Part shown: positions 42,931 to 51,634 of the stretch, one piece after another
How the letters are laid out: every line of letters starts with the position of its first letter
Numbering within the stretch: position 1 is the first letter of the stretch
Source: Candidatus Poribacteria bacterium
GTDB lineage: Bacteria > Poribacteria > WGA-4E > PCPOR2b
Assembly (NCBI GenBank): GCA_022826645.1
Contig: JAJDUM010000040.1
Location: 1-55,100, forward strand
Direction of reading: 5' to 3'
Length of the DNA stretch: 55,100 bases
Translations under genes and position numbers: made by a program
Notes under the pieces: model-generated
What the model was told of the DNA's origin: nothing
What the model saw: the letters and a program-made list of their open reading frames with translations, nothing else
The model's database searches: none

Positions 42931-43420
42931 CGTGCAGCGGTTTCTTGATTCGGCACATATTAACGTAATGCCACACATGTCGCCCCTCCGGGGCTTTAGG
43001 GTATAGGGATTCGGATTTCTATAAACATGCCGTCCCTCCGGGGCTAAAGAAATTTTGAACCACCGAAATCTTGAATCGTATACATAGTCCTCCAATGGAA
43101 CAGAGAGACGTGCAGCGGTTTCTTGATTCGGCACATATTAACGTAATGCCACACATGTCGCCCCTCCGGGGCTTTGGGGTATAGAGATTCGGATTTCTAT
43201 AAACATGCCGCCTGCTGGGGCTAAATGAACCTTTGAACTCATGAACGCTCAAATCACATACATAGTCCTCCAATGGAACAGAGAGACGTGCAGCGGTTTC
43301 TTGATTCGGCACATATTAACGTAATGCCACACATGTCGCCCCTCCGGGGCTTTAGGGTATAGGGATTCGGATTTCTATAAACATGCCGCCCCTCCGGGGC
43401 TAAATGAACCAATGAACTGG
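42931..43420. repeat. Three tandem 178-bp repeats with REP-like palindromes
   Basis: Units start at 42931, 43109 and 43287 with CGTGCAGCGGTTTCTTGATT. Each holds two ACATG(T/C)CGCCCC...GGGGCT palindromes in the same orientation, separated by TTCGGATTTCTATAA. Spacing is constant at 178 bases. They fill the region directly upstream of the first hydantoinase-B gene, where its promoter should lie. Confidence 0.9.
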
Positions 43421-43423
43421 TGA

Positions 43424-43589
43424 ATTATGGTGAATTCTATAATTATTTATACACTTTCGACACACAACCAACCCCCTAAATCCCGCCCCCGATAAACCGG
43501 GATGTACCACTTGTCAGGGGGACTTGATGAGGCTTCGATAAGGGACACTATTTGGTGAACGTCTACATATTTATATCGTTCACCATAAT
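43424..43589. mobile_element. Intact small inverted-repeat element (MITE-like), empty-site homologue
   Basis: 166 bp with ATTATGGTGAA at 43424-43434 and its inverse TTCACCATAAT at 43579-43589. It contains the CCCCCTAAATCC...GGGGGACTTGA block (43471-43527). Across the IS insertion point it reads ATAATTATTTATACAC, against ATAATTACTT and TACTTATACAC in the interrupted copy. No coding capacity. Confidence 0.8.
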
Positions 43590-43604
43590 ACACTAATAAA
43601 CCAA

Positions 43605-44090
43605 CTACTCCAACCGGCTAAACGCTAATCGCTCGCCGACAAATCCTTCACGCCAGATACTATTACACGCCTCCGCCATCTCTTCAAGATTCTCAGTGAC
43701 CTCAGCGAACCGGTTACCGGGGACGGGCCCCATCGTGGGGGAGAAGATGAGATTGTCGCGTCCGTAGAAAATTGCGAGGTCTACCATGCCCGTGCTGTAG
43801 GCGATCTCGCGCACCGATGGACTGGTAATGGTGCCGGGCGGGAAGAAGAAATAGAGTAGATCGCCGGGGATCGGCATAATCGTTGGGTTTTCGAGACCTA
43901 TCTCACTTGGTGCAAAGGGCGGGACAAGACAATAAACTTCGTTGCTCGCGTATTTGGCGTGAAAGGCATCGCTCTCCTGTGGCAGCGCGTTCCACACCGC
44001 CTCGCACGTCTTCGGGGCAAGGTCGTCAAGCATCCGCGCAACACAACTCACGTCGCGCTTTCTGAGGGTCACTTCAATATATCGATCCAT
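43605..44090 (-). CDS. DUF3830 family protein
   Basis: A 161-residue protein of the DUF3830 family, predicted to have a cyclophilin-like barrel. Conserved pieces include LAPKTCEAVWNALP, NEVYCLVPPF, PGDLLYFFFPPG and YGRDNLIFSPTMGPVPGNRFAEV. A perfect AAGGAGGT precedes the ATG. These proteins are often encoded beside hydantoinase and amino-acid-racemase genes, as here, but their activity is not known to me. A 353-base repeat-filled gap separates it from the racemase-like gene, so co-transcription is uncertain. Confidence 0.8.
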   Translation of the reverse strand: MDRYIEVTLRKRDVSCVARMLDDLAPKTCEAVWNALPQESDAFHAKYASNEVYCLVPPFAPSEIGLENPTIMPIPGDLLYFFFPPGTITSPSVREIAYSTGMVDLAIFYGRDNLIFSPTMGPVPGNRFAEVTENLEEMAEACNSIWREGFVGERLAFSRLE

Positions 44091-44443
44091 ACTGACCTCC
44101 TTGGTTCTAACAGTGTCTGGTGTTAGTTTGGAATTGTCGATACTGAGCGTGAAACGTGATGCGTGAAACGTGAAAACCGTTGATTCATGAGATTATTAGC
44201 GTTGGGTTTCACGACCTCCGTTCAGCGCAATCTATGGATTATCTCGTTTTCTCTCGGCAGTCGGGGCAAGATGCCCCTCCTACAGATGATGGCAGAGTTC
44301 CTTCACGTTGCACGATTTCCACATATGTCGTCCCGATGGGTTTGTAACAGTTCATGAGTTCATTGAAACGTTGGGTTTCACGACCTCGGTTCAACCCAAC
44401 CTACGGGATATCTCCTCTTCCCCGCTCCCTTACGCATCACATT
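44091..44443. repeat. Gene-free stretch with GTTGGGTT palindromes
   Basis: Contains GTTGGGTT...AACCCAAC (44370-44377 with 44393-44400), a degenerate upstream relative (about 44202-44230), the string CGTGAAACGTGATGCGTGAA, and a GGGGCAAGATGCCCC hairpin. A related GTTGGGTT element occurs at 48597-48694. Confidence 0.65.
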
Positions 44444-45169
44444 TCACGCCCCAACTGTCATCAATCGTCCTAAATTGGACTGTGGCGTTAAACGCCCCCC
44501 AAGGCGTAGGGCTTCCCACATGGTTACCTGGTTTGCTGTCAGCACTATTTTGCCGACGGCTGCTTCGAGTTCGGGCAGGAAATCGACGGTATGCAACGCG
44601 GTGTCGGGGATGAGCACCGCTTCGGCGTCGGGATGGTCGTTGGCACAGGCAAAACGCAACACTTCGTCGCGTTCAATCAGAGCGACCTCATCACCTGTCC
44701 AGACACCGAGACACCCCATGTGAACCACTTCAACCCCACCTGTCTCCAAGAAAGCACGAAAGGCACCTGACAGTGCTTCAGGGTAGGTTGCAGCAACGGC
44801 AATGCGTTTCAGTCCGAGCGCTTTGCTAGCGCTGAGAAACGCCAACGATGTACTCGATGCTGGCACACCGAGCGCATCGACCAGATCTTGCGCTTGACGC
44901 TGCGCTCCCTTTACACCAAACGCAAAACTCGCACTTGTGCACGCCCATAAACAGACAGCGACGTTGTGGGGGCGCAGCTCCTCCGCACCCGCCAGCAGGT
45001 ATTCCCGACTGCCGGTGATAAGGCTCTCGTCAATCCGATGTAGGTTTGGGCTATCGGTATGGACGACCTGAACCTCAACCGGTGGTTGCAACGCAGCAGC
45101 GAGGCGTGGATAGTCGTCCTCTGCAGAGTAGAGGGGGTAGAGGATACCAATTTTTAGCTTATCTTTCAT
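44444..45169 (-). CDS. Asp/Glu racemase-fold protein (maleate isomerase/arylmalonate decarboxylase-like)
   Basis: A 241-residue protein. The first active-site Cys is in LWACTSASF near residues 74-82, preceding the ALGVPASSTSLAFLSASKALGLKRIAVAATYP segment (shared with the family in outline). The second Cys usually found in a CTxL or SCGG motif is replaced: that region reads VLIPDTALHTVDFLP. It is therefore a one-cysteine member, as in decarboxylases of this fold, where one Cys suffices. It follows the methyltransferase by 14 bases with TGAGGT as ribosome site and is probably the last gene of the hydantoinase-B operon. A hydantoin racemase-like role is possible. Confidence 0.75.
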   Translation of the reverse strand: MKDKLKIGILYPLYSAEDDYPRLAAALQPPVEVQVVHTDSPNLHRIDESLITGSREYLLAGAEELRPHNVAVCLWACTSASFAFGVKGAQRQAQDLVDALGVPASSTSLAFLSASKALGLKRIAVAATYPEALSGAFRAFLETGGVEVVHMGCLGVWTGDEVALIERDEVLRFACANDHPDAEAVLIPDTALHTVDFLPELEAAVGKIVLTANQVTMWEALRLGGRLTPQSNLGRLMTVGA

Positions 45170-45183
45170 CTGTTTACCTCAGT

Positions 45184-46029
45184 CTATTCCTTCCAACCGA
45201 CCGCCGTTACCGTGGCATTCGCCATGAACGCTCCCGGATGCTCGCTCCATTTCCGCCAAGCGGCGGTTATCTGCTCCAATTCAGTACGATCTGTCCACCC
45301 CAAATTGATCATCTGCTGCGCAATAGCCGATCCGCCAAATAGGCGTCCTCCGTGCCTAGCGCGCATCCGCACGCCGTCCTGCGTGGCAATGGTTGAATAC
45401 TTTGCGTCCGCTTCAACGCGAACAAATCCGGCGTCGTGCAGCAAACCGCGTTGGTGTTTACCAATGGCAGGGTTGCCGCCGTTATGCTCAACCAATCGCC
45501 AGTAAAGTTCATGGTCTCGCTCTAGGAGCGGATCCGCAGGGCTGATGAGTTGGCCGCTAAAATCGGGATGGCTGATACCGATCACGCCGCCTGGGATCAA
45601 GAGCCGATATATCCCTTTCAGCACTTCAAGGGGTCGCCGTAAGTGGCTCAACACATTGTGCAGGAACGCGGCATCGAATGTGTTCGCAGCAAAAGGGAGG
45701 CGGTAGACATCGGCAGCTCCAAAGTGGAGGTTGATATTCGGGCGTTCAGCTTCCTGGGACCACGCGGACCTATATTGACTAGGTTCAATATCAACGCCTA
45801 CGGTCTGTCCGGGGGCGACAGCCTCTGCCAGTCCAACGGTAACACTGCCGGGTCCACAGCCGCAATCGAGTAGACACATACCGGCGCTTAGATGGGGCAG
45901 GAGGAAACCGGCTTCTTTCGCTGCGGTGCGTCTTTGAAGCTGTCGGATAGTTTGGGATGAATACCCTAACGTATATTGCTCTTTCATCTCCGAAGCGTCG
46001 GCGGCTGCCTGTGACCTAGTGTTCGTCAT
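45184..46029 (-). CDS. Class I SAM-dependent methyltransferase
   Basis: A 281-residue methyltransferase. Motif I is LLDCGCGPGSVTVGL, the acidic end of strand 2 is VGVDIEP, and the later motifs (FDAAFLHNVLSHL; LIPGGVIGISHPDF) fit the UbiE/Methyltransf_11 group. The ATG at 46029, with GGAAGAG upstream, is preferred over one seven codons earlier; it overlaps the preceding gene by 14 bases, showing co-translation. The methyl acceptor is unknown. Confidence 0.8.
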   Translation of the reverse strand: MTNTRSQAAADASEMKEQYTLGYSSQTIRQLQRRTAAKEAGFLLPHLSAGMCLLDCGCGPGSVTVGLAEAVAPGQTVGVDIEPSQYRSAWSQEAERPNINLHFGAADVYRLPFAANTFDAAFLHNVLSHLRRPLEVLKGIYRLLIPGGVIGISHPDFSGQLISPADPLLERDHELYWRLVEHNGGNPAIGKHQRGLLHDAGFVRVEADAKYSTIATQDGVRMRARHGGRLFGGSAIAQQMINLGWTDRTELEQITAAWRKWSEHPGAFMANATVTAVGWKE

Positions 46030-46783
46030 CTGTCTCTTCCCGCGACTCATCCTTCAAATAGTCGTAGACAATCTGCGCGTATCCTTCGGAATAGCTGCTC
46101 TCCATGTAGTAGGCAGCCTCATAGCTCAGTGGTGACAGTGGGGTAAGATCACACAGCGGGGAGGCGCCGAGGGCAATCCTACCCTGTCCCTTCGCGGTGA
46201 AGTGCACCTCTAAATCTTGGGTGGTTTCGCTGCAATCGATCAGCTGTTTGACCGCGGGTCCCGGACCGTCCGCTCGCGGGATAACCTTCAACCGCCAAGC
46301 TGGGGTAAGAGAGGGCATTGCATCGTGGGGAACAGTGATTTCCATACTGGAACTGATGTTCAGCACCGGCACCCCGCCGAGCGAGGTCTCCGTAACCATG
46401 CACCGATCCGCCTGCGTCACGTTTAACCCCGCGTACACCTTCGGCGTTCCGTAAATTTCTCTGCCTGCAGCGATACCCGCGGGACCGTCATGAAAGACGT
46501 GGGAGCAATAAAACCCGGTATCTTCCCTGAAACGGCACTTCATCATAATAAAAGATTCTTGGAAGGGACCATAGTTTGTGCAGAAGGGCACCTCTAACCC
46601 CGAAGCCACGCACAATCCGTCCTCCGCCGCTTCCAAAGGTTCCGGGAGGAAGTCTTGGACCGCGGTTGGGTCAGCGTGAAAGAAAACGAACTGAAACCGC
46701 ACATTCCGATAGACCGCCGGCAGCGATGGGTAGAAGGGGTTGTCCGCTGGTATATTCCAGCCATCGTCATGTTTAAGCCTCAT
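46016..46783 (-). CDS. Acetoacetate decarboxylase (ADC) family protein
   Basis: A 255-residue ADC-fold protein. The block AAGREIYGTPKVYA includes the Lys that forms the Schiff base in true acetoacetate decarboxylase, and Glu of GRE is also conserved. The start at 46783 lies two bases after the stop of the hydantoinase-B gene, with GGAGGAG inside that gene. ADC-fold enzymes include decarboxylases, aldolases and dehydratases, so the reaction is uncertain. Its position in an operon with hydantoinase B and a racemase-fold protein points to catabolism of a small keto or cyclic acid. Confidence 0.8.
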   Translation of the reverse strand: MRLKHDDGWNIPADNPFYPSLPAVYRNVRFQFVFFHADPTAVQDFLPEPLEAAEDGLCVASGLEVPFCTNYGPFQESFIMMKCRFREDTGFYCSHVFHDGPAGIAAGREIYGTPKVYAGLNVTQADRCMVTETSLGGVPVLNISSSMEITVPHDAMPSLTPAWRLKVIPRADGPGPAVKQLIDCSETTQDLEVHFTAKGQGRIALGASPLCDLTPLSPLSYEAAYYMESSYSEGYAQIVYDYLKDESREETDDEH

Positions 46784-46785
46784 TA

Positions 46786-48528
46786 TCAGGATTCTCCTCC
46801 GCTGGCGCGCAGCCTCTCTGTCTCCGCCTCGTCCACCGCCCACGATTGGGTATCGACCGCGACCCGATAAACCTCCCTCGCTCGTTCGAGGCTCACTTTA
46901 CCTTCGCGCACGTCGCGGCATACTGAAACCGGATCGCGCTCTTCGGGCGGACCGTACCCACCACCGCCGCAGGTGCGGTAGCTCATGATCTCCCCCGGCT
47001 GAAGTTGGACGGTCACTTTGGAACTGAGTTCGACAGGTTCTGTGTCGGGATTCAGGATGTAGCTTGCCTTGAGGCCCGGTTGTCCACCGAACAGTCCCCA
47101 CGGTCCCCAACGGTCTCTATCTGCCAAGATAGTGAAAGAGGGTTCATGGTCAAGGAATTCGTAGTCCCGGCGTAGCCCTAACCCGCCGCGATGCTTGCCT
47201 GCACCGTCCGAATCGTCCACCAATTCGTAGCGCGTGATGCGTACCGGGTAGTTTGTTTCGGTCTCCTCGATGGGGGCATTCTCGGTGTTCTGTCCGTGCG
47301 TCTGTACGGCATCGGGACCGTCACTGGCAATCCGCCCCCCGAACCCGCCGGCCATCGTCTCCAGAAAGCAGTAATATTCCCCTGTACGTGGGTCGGCTCC
47401 ACCGAAACCAGCGTGGCACATCATGGCCTTCGTACCGGCTGGCACTCGTTCTGGCATCACCGGAGATAGCGCTTTGAACATCACATCAATCAGCCGGGTC
47501 TGCGTCTCCCACCCACCAACGACCGGGGCGGGCGGTGTGCTATTGACTACCGTCCCTTCGGGGGCGAGCATGCGTACAAACCCGTAGAAGCCAGCGTTTG
47601 TCGGTATATCGGGATCGATTAGGCACTTGAGAACGTAGGCGCAACCGGAGAAGGTCTGGGCATAGGTGGAATTCACTGGCGCTCGCCGTTGGGGATCGCA
47701 GCCGGTCAGATCAAAGAACATACCGTCCTCGTCAACTACCATCTTCGCCGTAAGATGTACCGGTTCATCGGTAAAACCGTCGGTGTCAACGCAACCGTCG
47801 GCGGTATAGACACCGTGGGGCAGCTTGGCAACCTCCGCACGCGTCCGCCGCTCTGCATAAGCGATCAGTTCGTCGATGTAGAAGGTGAAGGTCTCCGCGC
47901 CCATCCAATCCATAATTGCACGCAACCGACGCATCCCGGTGGTGTTCGCCGCTACTTGTGCGCGAAAGTCGCCACCCGTTTCGCGTTTCGATCGGATCTG
48001 AGACAGCACCAACCGAAAGATATCGGACCGCATTTCTCCGCCCTGCACCAATTTTACGGGCGGGATGATGACCCCTTCTTGGTAGACCTCTCGGAACGCG
48101 CCGACGCTCGCCGGTGCGCCGCCACCTACATCGACATGATGGGCAACGTTTGCAACATAACCGAACGGCTCATCGTTGTAGTAGACGGGGGTAATAAGGG
48201 TGATATCGTTGAGGTGGCCGCCGCCGCCATAGGGATCGTTGACCAAGAGGGTATCGCCCGGTCCGATGTTTTCAACCCCGTAGTCGATGATAGCTTTCGG
48301 GACTAATTCGACCAATGATCCCAAGTGGGTGGGCTGACCGAAGGATTGCACCACCAACCGCAGTTCGCGATCGAAGAAGGCGCAGGAGAAGTCCGCACGG
48401 GTCTTGATGTTGGTTGAATAGGCGCTACGCCGCAGCGCGATTGTCATCTCCTCTGTTGCTTCCAACAGCGCATTGCGGATAACTTCAAATGTGATTGGAT
48501 CAACTCGGTCTGGGGTTTGCACCAGCAT
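46786..48528 (-). CDS. Hydantoinase B/oxoprolinase family protein (HyuB), paralogue 2
   Basis: A 580-residue HyuB-family protein closely similar to the copy at 41165-42883 along its whole length (DPITFEVIRNALLEATEEM; NDPYGGGGHLNDITLI; AHHVDVGGGAP; TCGGGGYGP). It is the first gene of an operon followed by ADC-fold, methyltransferase and racemase-fold genes, with gaps or overlaps of 2 to 14 bases. As for the other copy, HyuA, the ATP-binding partner of hydantoin- and oxoproline-hydrolysing enzymes, is not in the window. HyuB may act alone, use a partner encoded elsewhere, or have a different reaction. Confidence 0.85.
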   Translation of the reverse strand: MLVQTPDRVDPITFEVIRNALLEATEEMTIALRRSAYSTNIKTRADFSCAFFDRELRLVVQSFGQPTHLGSLVELVPKAIIDYGVENIGPGDTLLVNDPYGGGGHLNDITLITPVYYNDEPFGYVANVAHHVDVGGGAPASVGAFREVYQEGVIIPPVKLVQGGEMRSDIFRLVLSQIRSKRETGGDFRAQVAANTTGMRRLRAIMDWMGAETFTFYIDELIAYAERRTRAEVAKLPHGVYTADGCVDTDGFTDEPVHLTAKMVVDEDGMFFDLTGCDPQRRAPVNSTYAQTFSGCAYVLKCLIDPDIPTNAGFYGFVRMLAPEGTVVNSTPPAPVVGGWETQTRLIDVMFKALSPVMPERVPAGTKAMMCHAGFGGADPRTGEYYCFLETMAGGFGGRIASDGPDAVQTHGQNTENAPIEETETNYPVRITRYELVDDSDGAGKHRGGLGLRRDYEFLDHEPSFTILADRDRWGPWGLFGGQPGLKASYILNPDTEPVELSSKVTVQLQPGEIMSYRTCGGGGYGPPEERDPVSVCRDVREGKVSLERAREVYRVAVDTQSWAVDEAETERLRASGGES

Positions 48529-49151
48529 TTCCTCCTAGAATCTTGACGAGAACGGCAATAGGATTACGATCTTAACCTAACCCAAGCCAGGATAGCGTTG
48601 GGTTTCACTGTATATGTCCAAAAAACAGTATCGTTGAAAAGCCGAAACTACTATCACCATTGGTAGGGTCTCGGCCTTTAGCCGTTCAACCCAACCTACA
48701 TTACTTTTGTAGTACAATCTGTATGAAGATTAATTTATTAATTGGGTAATCTTCAAGCGATGTCCGGTGCGGTTGGAAACCGCACCTACCGGGTCTAGGG
48801 GAAAATATAGAATTACCCGATTATTTTCTTAAAACTCATACAGTTTGCGTTACATGTGTCAGATTACCCGATGATTACAGCGGTTGCAGATCCCAACTTG
48901 TCGAGGATGCCGATAAATCGGCATTAGCAATATTAAATGTCAGCACACCTTAGTACTCTGTCATATAAATCATGATAAGCCTCTCACGGCTCGGCTCCGT
49001 TCCGAGAGTCCGAGACTTGGATAGCCATATTCAAGCCCGATTTGCGCCGGTGTTGTGGATTTGTCAATCCACAACGAGCAGAGGATATTAACAATTATCT
49101 GACTGTGTATTAGAAACTTAGTTATTTTGACCCAACAAGATCCCGCCAAAC
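48529..49151. repeat. Gene-free stretch with several palindrome families
   Basis: Contains a split GTTGGGTT...AACCCAAC element (48597-48694), GGTGCGGTT/AACCGCACC (48767-48787), a TGCCGATAAATCGGCA palindrome, and the third double-hairpin copy (about 49014-49074, including GTTGTGGATTTGTCAATCCACAAC in part). No gene was recognised. Confidence 0.7.
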
Positions 49152-50279
49152 TCAGGTGAAGCGGGTGGCAGAGAGGGGACCGGGGTCTCGTCTATCCAGC
49201 GCCAATGCTACCATGCGCTCGGCAGCGACAAGACCAATTGAGTTGCCGTAACCGCTGAATCCCACAGCAAAGACGATACGCGCTTCGGTCGGGAAAGAGC
49301 CAACAGCCACACGGCGGTCGGGTGTAAAGCCGTGGATACCTGCCCACTGCCGTTCGACCTCAAATTCAACGTCCGGGAACCATAGCCGCAGGTAGTTCAC
49401 GAGGTTCACGTGCAGGTCCGGTGTTATCGCATCTTCGGCGGTGTATTCCTGCGCCTCGAAGAACGCTCGCGCTCCTCCGATGAACAGACGTCCGTCCGGA
49501 AATTGGCGAAAATAATGGTTCTCGGTAATACCCGCAACGCCGATTAAGGGTTCGACCGGGGTGGTTACCGTTATCTGTCCCCGCACGGGTCGGACAATGC
49601 GTCGCAGATATGGGTGCAGATCGCATCCGTAGCCGTTGGTCGCGACATAGACCTTGCGACAGCGGATATCCGCTCGGCGCCCACGGACAAGGAGGCGTTC
49701 ACCCTCCGATTCAATCGCATAGACCTCGTTGTGGTCATACAGTGTGGCACCAGAGGAAGCGGCGATGGCTTCCGTCAACCGGGCGGGCTGCACCATGAAA
49801 TCGTTTTCGATCTGCATGGTCGCGATGTAGCCTGATGACCCGTAGGGATCGCTGTACGAAAAATCTACCGTCGCGCCGTCGGCTTCAAGGGCACGCGCCC
49901 AGCGTTCCAATTCACGGGCTTCGGCATGGGTCTCCGCGAGATGGGCTGCGCCATCCTCAAGCGGGACGGCAAAATGGTTTGCCAACGAGCGCATTCGGAT
50001 CACGTTTTCGCGCACCATGTTCATAATTTCGCGGGCGGCTTCGCGGCCCACCTGCTCAATAAGCACCGGATACGGTTCGCGTTGTGATGTCAATACGAAC
50101 CCGGCGTTTCGACCGGACGCTCCAGCGGCTGGAAAACGAGCATCGACGAGCGCAACGTCGCGTCCTCGTTCACGAAGCAGCGTTGCGGTATAAGCGCCTA
50201 CGATCCCGGCACCGATAACGACATCGTCGTGTTCCGCCTGAATAGGATCGGGCATCTCCTGCCATACGGATACGGTCAT
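49152..50279 (-). CDS. FAD-dependent oxidoreductase (DAO family, PuuB-like)
   Basis: A 375-residue DAO-fold flavoprotein. DDVVIGAGIVGAYTATLL holds GxGxxG, with VDA at the end of strand 2, and GASGRNAGFV is the conserved GxSGRNxG block of gamma-glutamylputrescine oxidase-like enzymes. The C-terminal WAGIHGFTPDRRVAVGSFP and VGFSGYGNSIG complete the FAD site. AGGAG precedes the ATG. The substrate is likely an amine, but unknown. Confidence 0.8.
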   Translation of the reverse strand: MTVSVWQEMPDPIQAEHDDVVIGAGIVGAYTATLLRERGRDVALVDARFPAAGASGRNAGFVLTSQREPYPVLIEQVGREAAREIMNMVRENVIRMRSLANHFAVPLEDGAAHLAETHAEARELERWARALEADGATVDFSYSDPYGSSGYIATMQIENDFMVQPARLTEAIAASSGATLYDHNEVYAIESEGERLLVRGRRADIRCRKVYVATNGYGCDLHPYLRRIVRPVRGQITVTTPVEPLIGVAGITENHYFRQFPDGRLFIGGARAFFEAQEYTAEDAITPDLHVNLVNYLRLWFPDVEFEVERQWAGIHGFTPDRRVAVGSFPTEARIVFAVGFSGYGNSIGLVAAERMVALALDRRDPGPLSATRFT

Positions 50280-50414
50280 GGTTCATCTCCTGAGTGGGAA
50301 CGCACAGATAAAGGGAGCTGCAAATGAACCGACGCGCCCCAACAACCATCAAAATTGTAGCACGGTTACCTTAGAAATTAAACGAAAAAATAGGCAGAAA
50401 ATAGAAAGAGATTA

Positions 50415-50423
50415 TGCTATAAT
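50415..50423 (+). promoter_or_regulatory. Extended -10 promoter of AcoX-like gene
   Basis: TGCTATAAT: TGn directly before a perfect TATAAT (50418-50423). The -35 region at 17 bases (CAGAAA) is poor, as is common for extended -10 promoters. The ATG is about 94 bases further on. Confidence 0.55.
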
Positions 50424-50516
50424 CCTCCGATACGATTATTCTCGCATCCCTAACCCCAAGAAACAACACTCAACGTTGTAATCGGTGAATATCACGCTTC
50501 CATCGAGCTATCCAAT

Positions 50517-51551
50517 ATGCGAATAAATAGCACAAATAGCGTCGGCATTATAGCAAACCCAGCATCGGGTAGAGACATCCGCAGGCTGGTAGCCCACGGC
50601 GCAGTATTCAACAATGACGAAAAGGTGAACATTGTCCGCCGCGTGTTGCTGGGGCTTGAAGCGGTAGGCGCTAAGCGGGTGTTTGTGATGCCCGACTCGT
50701 TCAGTATCGGACACAAGGCACTTGATGGGTTACAGATAGGGATCGATGTTACAATCCTCCCTATGCTGAAAACGTTCAGCCAACGCGACTCGACGCAGGC
50801 GGCTGCGCTCATGGCAACGGAGGGAGTGGGCTGCATCATCACGTTGGGCGGGGATGGCACCAACCGCGCGGTAGCCAAAGGGTGCGGCGATGTGCCTCTC
50901 ATGCCCATCTCCACGGGCACCAACAACGTTTTTCCGACGATGCTGGAGGGTACAGTCGCGGGGCTGGCTGCGGGGTTAGTGATGTGCGGCGAAGCAGATG
51001 CGGCGGTGCAACGGGCACCCCGTTTGGACATCTTTTGCGATAAAACTGACGAGAACGATCGGGGGAAAGATTCCGGTAACGGCGAAACGCCTGATGACAT
51101 CGCGCTGGTAGATGTGGCTGTCTATAATGAGCGATTTGTTGCTTCTCGTGCTATCTGGGATGCATCAAAAATCAACGAACTCTTTTTGACTCGCGTCGAA
51201 CCGGGCAGTATCGGACTGTCATCAATCGGTGCTCACGCTCAGATCCGGTTGGATTCCCCGGAGCAGGGCTTGTATCTTCGGCTGGGTTCGGAAGGGCAGC
51301 GGGTGCTCGCTCCCATTGCCCCCGGTCTCCTGAGCGAAGTCAGTTTGGCGGAATGTCGACCTTTGGACGTGGGAGAAATGGTTATCGTCAAGCATCAACA
51401 ACCGTGTGTGCTTGCGCTTGATGGTGAACGCGAGATTGAACTGCGACAGGGTGCCACTGCTCGCGTACAGTTGAATCTTAATGGGCCGCGGGTGATAGAT
51501 GCGCGGAAGGCAATTGACATCGCTGCGCGAGCCGGCGTGTTTATTCAGTAA
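50517..51551 (+). CDS. ATP-NAD kinase family protein (AcoX-like)
   Basis: A 344-residue protein of the NAD-kinase/diacylglycerol-kinase fold. GGDGT at 111-115 and STGTNNVFP at 132-140 are the nucleotide-binding motifs; IIANPASGRD at 11-20 is the usual opening strand and loop. The length and the long C-terminal beta domain match the AcoX group, found near acetoin-dehydrogenase genes in some bacteria, rather than housekeeping NadK. No acetoin genes are adjacent. The ribosome site is weak. NAD phosphorylation is inferred from the fold. Confidence 0.8.
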   Translation: MRINSTNSVGIIANPASGRDIRRLVAHGAVFNNDEKVNIVRRVLLGLEAVGAKRVFVMPDSFSIGHKALDGLQIGIDVTILPMLKTFSQRDSTQAAALMATEGVGCIITLGGDGTNRAVAKGCGDVPLMPISTGTNNVFPTMLEGTVAGLAAGLVMCGEADAAVQRAPRLDIFCDKTDENDRGKDSGNGETPDDIALVDVAVYNERFVASRAIWDASKINELFLTRVEPGSIGLSSIGAHAQIRLDSPEQGLYLRLGSEGQRVLAPIAPGLLSEVSLAECRPLDVGEMVIVKHQQPCVLALDGEREIELRQGATARVQLNLNGPRVIDARKAIDIAARAGVFIQ

Positions 51552-51563
51552 GCACACCCTAGA

Positions 51564-51594
51564 GAAACCGACTTATTTCAAGAAACTCGGTTTC
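51564..51594. repeat. GAAACCGAG palindrome, copy 4 (degenerate)
   Basis: GAAACCGACTTATTTC followed by AAGAAACTCGGTTTC. It lies between the AcoX-like and aldo/keto reductase genes on the same strand and may act as a terminator. Confidence 0.6.
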
Positions 51595-51634
51595 TTAATC
51601 AGATAACCCCTCCCAAAAGAGAGGAGATAACTCA

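Noticed and set aside
42919..43312. Small minus-strand frames beginning MPNQETAARLSVP
   Set aside because: They are repeated only because the 178-bp DNA unit is repeated; the translated sequence runs through palindromes.
42931..43420. CRISPR array
   Set aside because: Units are 178 bp and nearly identical throughout, with no short repeat plus variable spacer pattern and no cas genes.
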